Positions 32,775-41,697 of a stretch of 64,000 bases of DNA are shown here, in pieces. The stretch lies in NCBI GenBank assembly GCA_964564435.1, contig CAZMAT010000003.1, forward strand, positions 1 through 64,000, given 5' to 3'. The notes below the pieces were generated by a model that saw only the letters and a program-made list of their open reading frames with translations, was not told where the DNA came from and did not search any database. This DNA comes from Fermentibacter sp964564435. GTDB lineage: Bacteria > Fermentibacterota > Fermentibacteria > Fermentibacterales > Fermentibacteraceae. Within the stretch, counting starts at the first letter, position 1. Each line of letters begins with the position of its first letter. The translations under genes were made by a program, and so were the position numbers.

Positions 32775-33152
32775 ATGCCTTCCAGAGGGATACGGACAGG
32801 AATCGACCTGGTCGACATCCCCAGGTTCGGTATCGCCGCAGGTCGCAGGGGAGGGGCATTCCTGGAGAGGATCTTCACCCCGGGCGAGCTGGCGTCGGGC
32901 CCGGCACTGCAGAGCCTTGCCGGAGGCTTCGCGGCCAAGGAGGCCTTTCTGAAGGCCCTCGGAACCGGCCTCTCCGACGGGATATCCTGGCACGACATCG
33001 AAATCGTGCACAGGGAAGGCGGACAGCCCGACCTGGCGCTGGCCCGCAGGGCCGCGGAGCTCCTGGGTTCCGGACAGGCATCCCTGAGCATCAGCCACAC
33101 GTCCACGACCGCCGTGGCGGTGGTGGTCATCTCGGGCGGTGATGCGCCATGA
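32775..33152 (+). CDS. acpS: Holo-[acyl-carrier-protein] synthase
   Basis: 125 residues. GIDLVDIPRF at the start gives the first Mg-binding Asp and FAAKEAFLKALGTGL the conserved Glu and Lys, as in AcpS-type phosphopantetheinyl transferases. C-terminal LSISHTSTTAVAVVVIS is the usual end. It charges acyl carrier protein with 4'-phosphopantetheine. ATGA overlap with nnr, a pairing frequent in bacteria. Confidence 0.93.
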   Translation: MPSRGIRTGIDLVDIPRFGIAAGRRGGAFLERIFTPGELASGPALQSLAGGFAAKEAFLKALGTGLSDGISWHDIEIVHREGGQPDLALARRAAELLGSGQASLSISHTSTTAVAVVVISGGDAP

Positions 33153-34699
33153 CCCGCTGGGTGACGCCGGCCGAGATGGAGAACCTGGACAGGCAGGCCA
33201 TCCAGTCAGGCACTCCGGCCGAAACCCTGATGGAGACGGCAGGGGCGGCCGTGGCCGGGCTGGCGCAGCGGATGTTCCCGGGGAGGGACACCCGCATCGA
33301 CGTCTTCTGCGGTCCCGGCAACAACGGCGGCGACGGCTTCGTGGCTGCGCGCCTCCTCGGGCGGCAGGGCTACACGGTTCGCGCCGTCCTGGCATCGGAC
33401 TCCGCCTCCGGCATATCACCGCTCTGCATGAAGAACCTCGTCAGATTCAAGGACGAGGGCGGCGCCGTCACGGGCATGAACCACCTGGGCGATCTCACCG
33501 GTGAACCCGAACTCGGCATCGACGCCCTCCTGGGCACCGGCTTCCACGGGAGCCTCGAGGGGTCCGTCGCCGCCTGCACGCAGTTCCTCGGGCGCTGTGG
33601 CGCGGTCCTGGCCGTGGACACCCCCTCGGGGGTGAACGGAGAGGACGGATCGATCGATCCCCTCACAGTCCCGGCATCGGTCACGCTGGCGCTGGCCGCG
33701 CCCAAGCTCGGCTGCCTGATCCTCCCGGGCTGCGCCTCTGCAGGCGCCGTATTCAGGGCCGACATCGGCATCGATGTCCCGGAACGCCCGGACAGGACGG
33801 TCTTCGACTTCGAGGCTGCCGCTGCGGCTCTTCCGGAACGGCCGGCCCACGCCCACAAGGGCTCTTTCGGCAGGGTGCTCCTGCTGGGGGGCTCGGAGCT
33901 GATGCCCGGCGCCCCCATACTCATGTCGCTCGGCGCTCTCCGGGCCGGTGCCGGGCTGGTGAGGCTCTTCGTTCCGTATCCCGCGGCGGGGGCCGTTTTC
34001 GGCCGGGTTCCCGAAGTGGTCTGCGGCTACTTCCTTCCCGGGGATGTCACCTCCCTGCCCGGGCCGTCGGGCTTCGACTGCGCGGCGATCGGGCCCGGCA
34101 TGGGAGACGGGGTGGAGACATCCAAGGTCGTGCGCCACATCCTGTCGAACTGGACCATGCCGGTCGTCTTCGACGCAGACGCCCTCAACGTCCTTTCGGG
34201 CGCCATAGCCGAGATCGCCATGAAGAAGTGCCCGTCCGTGCTCACGCCGCACGCAGGCGAACTGCAGCGGCTCGCGGGCAGGGCGGCCGGCTCGCGCGAG
34301 GAGCTCTGGGAGATGGCATCGGTCATGGCGCGGGCCACGGGATCGGTCGTGCTGCTCAAGGGGCGCCCGTCCATGGTGTTCTCCCCCGACGGGGGAAGGG
34401 CCCTGATCCCGTGCGGGAACAGCGGGCTCGCCACGGGAGGCTCGGGCGACGTGCTCACCGGCATGGTCGCCGCATTCCTGGGGCAGGGCATGGATCCTTC
34501 TGCGGCCGCGGCCGAGGCGGCCTTCCTTCATGGCATGGCGGCGGACATCATCGCCGCCGGGTCCTCGTCCAGGTCCATGCTTCCCACCGACGTGGCGGGA
34601 ACCCTGGGGTCGGCCTTCAGGCTCCTGGAGAACGGGCCTCTCGCCGGGCTCCTGAGAATCGAGGGGAGGTGGGATGGAAGGCTGTGGGATATCCCGTGA
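33149..34699 (+). CDS. nnr: Bifunctional NAD(P)HX epimerase/dehydratase
   Basis: 516 residues in two domains. Residues 1-215: epimerase (YjeF_N) with CGPGNNGGDGFVAARLL and VLAVDTPSGVNGEDG. Residues 225-505: ADP/ATP-dependent dehydratase (ribokinase-like) with KGSFGRVLLLGGSELMPGAP, IGPGMGDG, VFDADALNVLSG, TPHAGELQRLAG and LATGGSGDVLTGMVAAFLGQ. Repairs hydrated NADH and NADPH. Its 3' end overlaps the HD gene by 26 bases. Confidence 0.94.
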   Translation: MTRWVTPAEMENLDRQAIQSGTPAETLMETAGAAVAGLAQRMFPGRDTRIDVFCGPGNNGGDGFVAARLLGRQGYTVRAVLASDSASGISPLCMKNLVRFKDEGGAVTGMNHLGDLTGEPELGIDALLGTGFHGSLEGSVAACTQFLGRCGAVLAVDTPSGVNGEDGSIDPLTVPASVTLALAAPKLGCLILPGCASAGAVFRADIGIDVPERPDRTVFDFEAAAAALPERPAHAHKGSFGRVLLLGGSELMPGAPILMSLGALRAGAGLVRLFVPYPAAGAVFGRVPEVVCGYFLPGDVTSLPGPSGFDCAAIGPGMGDGVETSKVVRHILSNWTMPVVFDADALNVLSGAIAEIAMKKCPSVLTPHAGELQRLAGRAAGSREELWEMASVMARATGSVVLLKGRPSMVFSPDGGRALIPCGNSGLATGGSGDVLTGMVAAFLGQGMDPSAAAAEAAFLHGMAADIIAAGSSSRSMLPTDVAGTLGSAFRLLENGPLAGLLRIEGRWDGRLWDIP

Positions 34700-35246
34700 C
34701 GAGGCCATGGCCCTTCTCGTCGCGAACATCTCGAACATCGCCCTGAGGAGGCACTGCCTCGCATCAGGAGCGATAATGCGCAACCTCGCAGTCAGGCTCG
34801 GACATGCCTCCGAAGCCGGGCTCTGGGAGGCGACGGGCATCCTGCACGACCTGGACTACGAACAGACCGCTTCCGATCCAGCGGTCCACGGAACCATGAC
34901 CTGCTCGATGCTGCGCGGCAGGCTGCCCGAAGAGTGCCTCCACGCCATCCTCTCGCACAACGCCGAGAACAACGGATCCTGCCGCGAGTCCATCCTGGAC
35001 AGCATCCTCACGGCGGCCGAATGCGTGACCGGGCTCGTTACGGCCACGGCGCTCATCTACCCCGACAGGAAGCTGGCCGGAGTCGAGGCTTCCTCCGTCA
35101 TCAAGAGAATGACCAAGACGGGTTTCGCCAGGAACGTCAGCCGGGAGGGCATCATGGAATGCGAGAAGGCAGGACTCCCTCTGGCGGAATTCATGGATAT
35201 ATCACTTGAATCTATGAAATCGATAGCGGATGACCTCGGTCTCTAG
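34674..35246 (+). CDS. HD-domain (HDIG-type) hydrolase-like protein
   Basis: 190 residues. Metal-dependent phosphohydrolase motifs: RRHCLASGAIM (His), ATGILHDLDYE (the HD pair near residues 58-59) and HAILSHNAEN (distal His), followed by a helical C-terminus. The set fits the small HDIG proteins of unknown substrate (related to YqeK and RelA-like HD domains), not a full RNase Y or GGDEF hybrid. Coupled to nnr by a 26-base overlap. Confidence 0.82.
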   Translation: MEGCGISRDEAMALLVANISNIALRRHCLASGAIMRNLAVRLGHASEAGLWEATGILHDLDYEQTASDPAVHGTMTCSMLRGRLPEECLHAILSHNAENNGSCRESILDSILTAAECVTGLVTATALIYPDRKLAGVEASSVIKRMTKTGFARNVSREGIMECEKAGLPLAEFMDISLESMKSIADDLGL

Positions 35247-35261
35247 AATCGGGAGGGCCGG

Positions 35262-36413
35262 TTGGTGGAAGTGAAGACGGTTTCCGAGAGACTCGGCGAG
35301 CTCAAGCTCCAGGTATCGAGTCAGTCCTACGGCCGGGGGACGAGTGGCTACAGCAGCTACAAGACCGACGAGGACGCGGGCACTCCCGAAGAGCGACTCA
35401 GGCTGGCGGCAGCCGTGGCGAAGGCGACCGGCAGGGCCAGGAGGGTCTCTCTCCACTCACCGGGCGACCTCCGGACGGACGAGGACGCCGCGAAGATCTC
35501 CGCTCTCCTGAAGGAGCTCTCGCTGGAGTGCGGCTCCTTCTATCCCGACCTGTTCATGCCGCGCAAGAGCGGCACCATGAACCACCGGCTGATGTACGGC
35601 ACCATATCGAACCCCATCTCGGAGCTCCGGGTGGCCAGCATCAACTTCGTCATCAGGTCGATGGAGCTGATGCGGGCAGTGGACTGCAGGCAGATGGTCC
35701 TCTGGCTGCCCGACGGGATAGACTCGCCGGGCGAGAAGAACCTCACCGACATGCTCGACAGGATACTGAACGGCCTGAGGCAGATAGGCATCAACGTCCG
35801 CAAGAGCGAGAACATGATGCTCGACTTCCGGCCGTTCGACCCCTCTTTCTGCTCGATGGCCGTGAGCGACTGGGGCACTGCGGCATGGCTCTGCCGCGAG
35901 ACGGACCCCTCCTGCAGGGTGATGCTCGACACGGCCGCCCTGCTGCCGGGCGCCAGCCTCGACAGCGTCATCGTCGCCATGCTGCACCAGAAGATCCTCG
36001 GCAGCGTGAGACTCTCGGACAACAGGCTGTCCCAGGGCATGATGCCGGCCGGTACCCTCGACCCGGCAGCGCTCTTCCGCTTCTTCGTCAACCTGCTCCA
36101 GGCCGAGAAGGCGGGGCTGTGCTCGATCGGCGGCATGGTGTTCGAGATCGGCGTGAACACGAGGGTAGGCATTCCTGCGGAGGCTGTCGTCAGGTCGATA
36201 GAATCCATCGAGCAGGCCTTCGCCGCGGCCATGCTGGTCAATCCCGACGAGCTCTCCGAGATCCAGGCCAGGCCGGACCCCTACCTGGCGGAGAAGCTCC
36301 TGCAGGATGCCTTCATGACCGACGTACGGCCCGTCATCAAGGCATGGAGGGAGCAGAACGGCATCCCGGCCGATCCCGTCCAGGCGCTGCGGAGCGAGCT
36401 CGCGAAGAGCTGA
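35262..36413 (+). CDS. L-rhamnose-isomerase-like sugar isomerase (TIM barrel)
   Basis: 383 residues from TTG 35262 (GGGAGG five bases upstream; GTG 35265 is an alternative). Order of segments fits the Pseudomonas-type L-rhamnose isomerase/xylose isomerase-like barrel: HSPGDLRTDED, MVLWLPDGIDSPGEKN, MLDFRPFDPSFCSMAVSDWG, VMLDTAALLPGASLDSVIVAML and GSVRLSDNRLSQ, where the Glu/Asp/His would coordinate Mn2+. The final part has an RSIESIEQAFAAAMLV helix. No rhamnulokinase or aldolase is adjacent, so the substrate may be another sugar. Confidence 0.65.
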   Translation: MVEVKTVSERLGELKLQVSSQSYGRGTSGYSSYKTDEDAGTPEERLRLAAAVAKATGRARRVSLHSPGDLRTDEDAAKISALLKELSLECGSFYPDLFMPRKSGTMNHRLMYGTISNPISELRVASINFVIRSMELMRAVDCRQMVLWLPDGIDSPGEKNLTDMLDRILNGLRQIGINVRKSENMMLDFRPFDPSFCSMAVSDWGTAAWLCRETDPSCRVMLDTAALLPGASLDSVIVAMLHQKILGSVRLSDNRLSQGMMPAGTLDPAALFRFFVNLLQAEKAGLCSIGGMVFEIGVNTRVGIPAEAVVRSIESIEQAFAAAMLVNPDELSEIQARPDPYLAEKLLQDAFMTDVRPVIKAWREQNGIPADPVQALRSELAKS

Positions 36414-36431
36414 TACATCCCCGGTCGGGGA

Positions 36432-36471
36432 TCCGCCCTCCCGATGCCCCGAAGGCTTCCGGGAGGGCGGA
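36432..36471. terminator. Convergent stem-loop
   Basis: A perfect 12-bp stem (TCCGCCCTCCCG at 36432-36443 with its complement at 36460-36471) with a 16-base loop, between the converging sugar-isomerase and iorB genes. No T tract on either side. Confidence 0.55.
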
Positions 36472-36500
36472 CTGTATCACGGCAGGAAACCGGATGGGTT

Positions 36501-37085
36501 TCAGGCGCCGGCCAGGGTTCTCCCTCTCAGGAATGCCCTGGTGTTGATCTCCAGGGCCTTTTCGGGGAGCAGCTCCCTCATCGCATCGGCCCAGCAGGCT
36601 TCGGGCAGTCCGAGGCAGACCGAGGCCGCGCCCACCATGAGCGTGTTGACGACCCGGAGATCGCCCATCCTGCCGGCTTCGCCGAAGGCGTCGATCGAGA
36701 GGGACCTCACTCCCCTGTCGGAGAGCCCGGCCTCGACGTCGGGGTAGGAAGCCTGGCCGGTGCTGACGGACGACGGTTCGATGACGAGGTCGCATATCAG
36801 CGCGGTGCCTGAATCCGACAGGAAATGCGACCATCTCAGCGCCTCGAGCTTCTCCAGCGCTATCATCAGGTCGGCCGTGCCCTCCTCGATTATGGGGCTG
36901 CTGACCGACTTCCCGAACCTCACCTGGCTCACGACGCTTCCGCCCCTCTGGGCCATCCCGTGGACCTCGCTCTTGCGGACGTCCATCCCCGAGAGCATCG
37001 CGGCCGCGCTGACTATCTCGCTCGCGAGCAGAATGCCCTGCCCGCCGGTTCCGCAGATCAGAACGTTGGTGGTCTCAGTCGGCAC
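36501..37085 (-). CDS. iorB: Indolepyruvate ferredoxin oxidoreductase, beta subunit
   Basis: 194 residues. Gamma-domain-like fold of 2-oxoacid:ferredoxin oxidoreductases: NVLICGTGGQGILLASEIVS at the start, GMDVRKSEVHGMAQRGGSVV (the conserved HGMAQRGG motif), VNTLMVGAASVCLGLP. It pairs with the TPP-containing iorA product, whose gene overlaps it by 11 bases. Last gene of the ptb-buk-iorAB set. Weak stem-loop at 36432-36471 may end the transcript. Confidence 0.93.
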   Translation of the reverse strand: MPTETTNVLICGTGGQGILLASEIVSAAAMLSGMDVRKSEVHGMAQRGGSVVSQVRFGKSVSSPIIEEGTADLMIALEKLEALRWSHFLSDSGTALICDLVIEPSSVSTGQASYPDVEAGLSDRGVRSLSIDAFGEAGRMGDLRVVNTLMVGAASVCLGLPEACWADAMRELLPEKALEINTRAFLRGRTLAGA

Positions 37086-38865
37086 TGGAGGCCTCCCTGT
37101 TGTAGTCCTTGCCCAGGGCGCCCTTGGGGCAGACGTCCGCGCAGAGCCTGCACTCCGGGTAGCACAGCAGGCTGTTCACCACCGGCCTGCCGTCGTGGAA
37201 GCTCAGCGCCGGGCAGCCCAGGGACATGCAGCGCCTGCAGCCTATGCAGGCTTCCGGATCCAGGACGGCGACCGCCCTGCCGGAAGGCTTCCTGACCATC
37301 ACGCAGGGGCGCCTCGTTATCACGACGGAGACCTCGGGCCGGGCCATCTCCTCCCTGAGAACCGCTTCCAGCCCCTTCAGGTCGTGGGGATCGACCACCC
37401 GCACGGAGGAGACCCCGCATGCCCGGCAGACCGCCTCGATGTCGAGCCTGGCGGATGGTTCCCCCCTCAGGGTCCGGCCGGTCCCCGGGTTCTGCTGGCC
37501 GCCGGTCATGGCCGTGATGCTGTTGTCCATGACGATGACCGTGCCGGTGCAGCCGTTGTAGACCATGTCGATCAGGCCTGTGACCCCGGAATGGACGAAG
37601 GTGGAGTCGCCAATCGCGGCGGCCAGCTTCGAGACGGCCTCCCGGCCACCCGCCTTCTCGAGGCCCGAGAGGACCCCGATGGAGGCTCCCATGCAGACGG
37701 TCGTATCCATGGCGTTGAGCGGAGGCATGAGGCCAAGGGTGTAGCAGCCGATGTCTCCGGTGGTGCTCGACTTCAGTTTCGAGAGCACCCAGAACGCCCC
37801 CCTGTGGGGGCAGCCCGCGCAGAGCATCGGCGGGCGCTGCGGCACCTCGGCGGGAGCCCTGGCGGGAACGGGCTCGAGACCAAGCCCCTTCCTGACGATC
37901 GCCGGGTTGAACTCGCCCTCGACCGGGAAATGCCGCTTGCCCTCGACCGGCAGCAGGAAGTGGGACCGTATCTGCTCCTCGAGGAACGGGTCCCCCTCCT
38001 CGACCACCCTCACCTCGTCCACCATGGCCAGGAACCTGCCGATGAGGTCCCAGGGCAGGGGCCACGTCATGGCCAGCTTGAGGATGGTGGCGCCGGGCAG
38101 GACCTCCCGGACATAGGCCGCGGACACGCCGCTGGCGATCACCCCTAGCTTCCTGTCCCCCTCGATGATCCTGTTGTACTGGAATGTATTGCCGAACTCC
38201 GACAGGGCTCTTGTCCGCTCCTCGACCCTCGTGTGCATCGCCCGTGCGAAGGCCGGGATGGGGATCCTCTTGCGGGGATCACGGACGTATCCCTTCACCG
38301 GGACTTCCCTGCGCGGGGCGAGCGCCACGGGGCTGCTGGAATGGCTGGTGCGCGTGGTCGTGCGCAGCATCACCGGGGTGTCGAACCTCTCGGAGATGTC
38401 GAGGGCGAGGCCGGTCAGGTCGCGCGCCTCGGCGCTGTCCGAGGGCTCCAGCATCGGCACCTTGGCGGCCCGGGCCAGATGCCTGTTGTCCTGTTCGTTC
38501 TGGGACGAGTGCATCCCGGGGTCGTCGGCCGACACGATCACGATGCCGCCTGTCGCGCCGATGTAGCTCAGCGTGAAGAACGGATCGGCGGCCACGTTCA
38601 GGCCGACGTGCTTCATGGCGGTGAGGACCCTGGCGCCGCCGAAGGAGGCCCCGGCTATCGTCTCGAGGGCGACCTTCTCGTTGGGGGCCCACTGGGCTTC
38701 GATTTCAGGATAGTGCTCCCCGATCGTCTCGAGGATCTCGGTCGAGGGAGTGCCGGGATAGGCCGAGGCGAAGTGCACGCCGTGCTCCCATGCGCCCCTC
38801 GCTATGGCCTCGTTGCCGGACAGCAGCGCCAGACCGTCGGTTTTCGCGTTGAGAGGCTTCTTCAT
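37075..38865 (-). CDS. iorA: Indolepyruvate ferredoxin oxidoreductase, alpha subunit
   Basis: 596 residues from ATG 38865 (GGAGGGG before it). N-terminal pyrimidine-binding part (LSGNEAIARGAWEHGVHFAS, AYPGTPSTEI), TPP diphosphate site GDIGCYTLGLMPPLNAMDT with MDNSITAMTGGQQNPG, and a C-terminal two-cluster ferredoxin domain (CIGCRRCMSLGCPA and CYPECRLCADVCPKGA). Converts aryl pyruvates made from aromatic amino acids to arylacetyl-CoA plus CO2 while reducing ferredoxin. Directly downstream of buk. Confidence 0.95.
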   Translation of the reverse strand: MKKPLNAKTDGLALLSGNEAIARGAWEHGVHFASAYPGTPSTEILETIGEHYPEIEAQWAPNEKVALETIAGASFGGARVLTAMKHVGLNVAADPFFTLSYIGATGGIVIVSADDPGMHSSQNEQDNRHLARAAKVPMLEPSDSAEARDLTGLALDISERFDTPVMLRTTTRTSHSSSPVALAPRREVPVKGYVRDPRKRIPIPAFARAMHTRVEERTRALSEFGNTFQYNRIIEGDRKLGVIASGVSAAYVREVLPGATILKLAMTWPLPWDLIGRFLAMVDEVRVVEEGDPFLEEQIRSHFLLPVEGKRHFPVEGEFNPAIVRKGLGLEPVPARAPAEVPQRPPMLCAGCPHRGAFWVLSKLKSSTTGDIGCYTLGLMPPLNAMDTTVCMGASIGVLSGLEKAGGREAVSKLAAAIGDSTFVHSGVTGLIDMVYNGCTGTVIVMDNSITAMTGGQQNPGTGRTLRGEPSARLDIEAVCRACGVSSVRVVDPHDLKGLEAVLREEMARPEVSVVITRRPCVMVRKPSGRAVAVLDPEACIGCRRCMSLGCPALSFHDGRPVVNSLLCYPECRLCADVCPKGALGKDYNREASSAD

Positions 38866-38878
38866 GCACCCCTCCGGG

Positions 38879-39952
38879 CTAGTTGTAAGTCCTGACTTCC
38901 TCGATCCCGTCGAGGACCCTGAGGACACCGCGTACGAGAGCCTCGAGCTCCGCCTCGCCCGGGAAGGTCATGACCCTTCCCAGGAAGGAGAGGCCCTTCG
39001 TTATCTCTTCCACGACCCAGACGTTGTGTGCCATGCCACCTGTAATGACCACACAATCGACGTCCCCGTGGAGGGCGGCGGCCATGGCCCCCCCCTCCTT
39101 CACGAACTGGTAGACCATCGCCCTCAGGGCGAGGTCCGCCTCCGCATCCCCCTTCGACGCTCTGGCGAAGGCCTCCCCGACATGGTCGATGCCGAGATAG
39201 GCCATCAGGCCGCCTTCCTTGAGGAACATCCGCTGGAGCTGCTTCTTCTCGTACCTTCCCCCGAAGCAGAGGTCGACGAGCCCGGTAACGGGGAGGGAGC
39301 CTGTCCTCTGCGAGCTGAACGGCCCGCCGTCGTTGGCGTTGTTCGTGTCGATCATCCGGCCCTTCCGGATCGCGTTCACGCTGACCCCGCTGCCGAGGTG
39401 GAGCACCACCATGTTGAGGTCGGACAGCGGCCTCCCGAGCTCGGAGGCGGCCTTGTACGCCACCATGCGGATGTTGAGGGCGTGGCTCAGGCTCTTCCTC
39501 GGCAGCAGAGGGTGCCCGGAGGGCCTGGCCTCGTCGATCATCTCGTCGACGCAGACCGGGTCGACGAAGTAGGAGGGGAGCCCCAGCGGTTCGGCGACCG
39601 CCCAGGCGAGGGGGGCCCCGAGGTTGCTCGGGTGGTCGGCCTGGAGCGTCGACCCTTCCGTGATGTCGTCGAGCAGCTTCCGGTTCACACGGTAGGTGCC
39701 GGCCTGCAGGGGCTTGAACGTGCCCCCGCGGCCCACCACGGCGGCGAGGCCCGACATGTCGAACCCCTTCTCCGCGAGTGCGGCGAGCACGAGGTCACGC
39801 CTCGGCCCCGTCTGGTTCATCGTCGGGCCCAGGGCGGCGAGCTCCTCGGGGAGGTGCCGCACGGACTCCTCGAAGAGGGGCTCCCCCTCCCTGTAGACTC
39901 CGAACTTCGTCGAAGTCCCGCCGGGGTTCAGCGCCAGGACGAGCCTCTCCAT
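38879..39952 (-). CDS. buk: Butyrate kinase
   Basis: 357 residues of the acetate/propionate-kinase fold: LVLALNPGGTSTKFGVYREG at the start (phosphate-1), VVGRGGTFKPLQAGTYRVN, VVLHLGSGVSVNAIRKGR (phosphate-2) and CVVITGGMAHN. Makes ATP from acyl phosphate and releases a carboxylate such as butyrate, isovalerate or arylacetate. One base separates it from ptb and 13 from iorA. Confidence 0.93.
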   Translation of the reverse strand: MERLVLALNPGGTSTKFGVYREGEPLFEESVRHLPEELAALGPTMNQTGPRRDLVLAALAEKGFDMSGLAAVVGRGGTFKPLQAGTYRVNRKLLDDITEGSTLQADHPSNLGAPLAWAVAEPLGLPSYFVDPVCVDEMIDEARPSGHPLLPRKSLSHALNIRMVAYKAASELGRPLSDLNMVVLHLGSGVSVNAIRKGRMIDTNNANDGGPFSSQRTGSLPVTGLVDLCFGGRYEKKQLQRMFLKEGGLMAYLGIDHVGEAFARASKGDAEADLALRAMVYQFVKEGGAMAAALHGDVDCVVITGGMAHNVWVVEEITKGLSFLGRVMTFPGEAELEALVRGVLRVLDGIEEVRTYN

Positions 39953-39953
39953 G

Positions 39954-40844
39954 TCAGGCTCCCGTCACGACGCCGAGCGCGAGCGAGTTCAGCTTGGTGC
40001 GCGCGGCGTCGGAGCGGGAGAGCATCACCACCGGGGCCGCGGCTCCGGCGATCATCCCCCCCACCTCGGTGTCGGTCATGTACATGAAGGCCTTCGCAAA
40101 GATGTTGCCGCACGAGAGGTCGGGGGTCACGAGGATGTTCGCCCGCCCCGCGACCTCGCCCGTGATCTTCTTGATGGCCGCTGCCTCCGGGTCCATGGCT
40201 CCATCCACAGCGAGCGGCCCCTGGACGTGGACGCCCTCGATGCCGTTTCGCGCAATCGACGCGAAGAGCGATGTCTCGGGCAGATTCTCGTCCTCTACCT
40301 CCACGGCTGCCAGGAGAGCGGCCCTGGGCGTGCCGCAACCCAGCCTGACCATCACGCCGGCGGCGTTCTGGACGATCTGCACCAACTGCTCGGCGGTGGG
40401 CCTGGGGATCATGCCCCCGTCGGTGATCGCCACGAGCCTGTCCTGCTTCGGGACGTGGACCACGGCCACGTGGCTCAGGACCCTGCCTGTGCGGAGGCCG
40501 TGCTCCCTGTCCAGGACGGCCTTGAGGAACCCGGACGTCTTGAGGAGCCCCTTCATGAGGATCGTGGCCCCGCCTCCGCTGACGCACTTCACGGCTTCGA
40601 TGGCGGCGTCGGCCTCGGTTGCCACATCCGCGATCTCGATGGATGGATGGAGCTTCAACCCCGCTCTGCCGACGGTCTCCTCCACCAGCGCCCGGGGAGC
40701 GAAGACGACCGATGTGGCGATGTCCTCCTCGGCCGCCATGTTGAGAGCCTCGAGGGAGGCCTCGTCATGCCCCATGGGTACGGCCGCCCGGGCCCCCTTG
40801 TCGTCTCGCGCCGCCTGCCTGATCTGTGCGAAGTTCTCGTACAA
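39954..40844 (-). CDS. ptb: Phosphate butyryltransferase
   Basis: 296 residues from TTG 40844 (GGGAGGGG seven bases upstream). Phosphotransacylase fold, AGLKLHPSIEIADVATEADA, SGGGATILMKGLLKTSGFLK, LSHVAVVHVPKQDRLVAITD, and GRANILVTPDLSCGNIFAKA near the C-terminus, the segment order of Ptb, not Pta. Exchanges CoA for phosphate on acyl-CoA so that buk can make ATP. First gene of the operon. Confidence 0.92.
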   Translation of the reverse strand: MYENFAQIRQAARDDKGARAAVPMGHDEASLEALNMAAEEDIATSVVFAPRALVEETVGRAGLKLHPSIEIADVATEADAAIEAVKCVSGGGATILMKGLLKTSGFLKAVLDREHGLRTGRVLSHVAVVHVPKQDRLVAITDGGMIPRPTAEQLVQIVQNAAGVMVRLGCGTPRAALLAAVEVEDENLPETSLFASIARNGIEGVHVQGPLAVDGAMDPEAAAIKKITGEVAGRANILVTPDLSCGNIFAKAFMYMTDTEVGGMIAGAAAPVVMLSRSDAARTKLNSLALGVVTGA

Positions 40845-40894
40845 TGCACCCCTCCCGGATTTGGGGCGGACGGGAATCGCCCGTTCGTAGCCAG

Positions 40895-40911
40895 CGGGTT
40901 ATTATGGGCAC
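40895..40911. promoter_or_regulatory. AT-rich intergenic site between divergent genes
   Basis: GGTTATTATGGGCACATG contains CATAAT on the minus strand, a plausible -10 for ptb about 55 bases from its start. The plus-strand HAD gene starts directly at the right edge. No -35 is clear. Confidence 0.28.
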
Positions 40912-41604
40912 ATGACCGGGATCGGGCCAGAACCGTACACGCCGCTCACCAGGGCCGACCTCCTTCGGGCCGGCGGGCTGCTGTTCGACTTCGACGGCGT
41001 CATCGTCGACAGCGAGCGCCTCTATATGGCCTCCTGGAACGAGGCTCTCGCGCCCTGGGGCGTATCCATCCCGGAAGAGGAGTACTTCCGCCACTGGACC
41101 TCCCTCGGCGAGGGGCTCCCGGGACACATCTCGAGGCACGGCGGCCAGGGCATCGACGAGGCCCGCGCGACCTCCCTGCAGAAGCGCGCATACGAGGAGT
41201 TCTGCCTCACCGGGGCGGTCGGGCTGATGCCGGGTGCGGCTTCCGTCCTCGAGATCCTCTCTTCCTCGGTTTTCGCCGGGAGGTTCGCCATCGCCTCCAA
41301 CACGGATTCCCGCCTGGTGGAGGGCATCCTGATGCGGGCCGGGGCCCCGGTGCCGCCTGTCATCGGCGGAGAGTCGCTCCCGCGCAAACCCTGCCCGGAC
41401 ATCTTCCTGGCTGCTGCTCTTGCGATCGGCTCCTCTCCGGGATCCACCCTTGTCTTCGAGGACGCATGGAAGGGGCTCGAGGCGGCCCGGCGGGGGGGCT
41501 TCAGGCCGGTTCTCGTCAGGGCGCCGCACAACACAGGTGTAGCTCTCGATGCCGATTTCGCGCTGGACGGCATATCCGGCCTGCTGCCGCTTCTCGGACC
41601 CTGA
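40912..41604 (+). CDS. HAD-superfamily hydrolase, beta-phosphoglucomutase-like
   Basis: 230 residues. Motif I LLFDFDGVIVDSE (nucleophile Asp), cap helix region, motif II FAIASNTDSRLV, motif III LPRKPCPDIF (Lys) and motif IV LVFEDAWKGLEAARRGGF (Glu/Asp). The DxDGVIVDSE start and size put it with the beta-phosphoglucomutase/phosphatase-like HADs; substrate not defined. Divergent from ptb. Confidence 0.88.
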   Translation: MTGIGPEPYTPLTRADLLRAGGLLFDFDGVIVDSERLYMASWNEALAPWGVSIPEEEYFRHWTSLGEGLPGHISRHGGQGIDEARATSLQKRAYEEFCLTGAVGLMPGAASVLEILSSSVFAGRFAIASNTDSRLVEGILMRAGAPVPPVIGGESLPRKPCPDIFLAAALAIGSSPGSTLVFEDAWKGLEAARRGGFRPVLVRAPHNTGVALDADFALDGISGLLPLLGP

Positions 41605-41697
41605 TCCAGCCTCCGGCCGACCCTCCCCATACCGGTCCGGCTTGCCCGCGGAGCCTCACTTCGTGATAATGCCCCGAACGACGGAGGGTGTGGGCAG

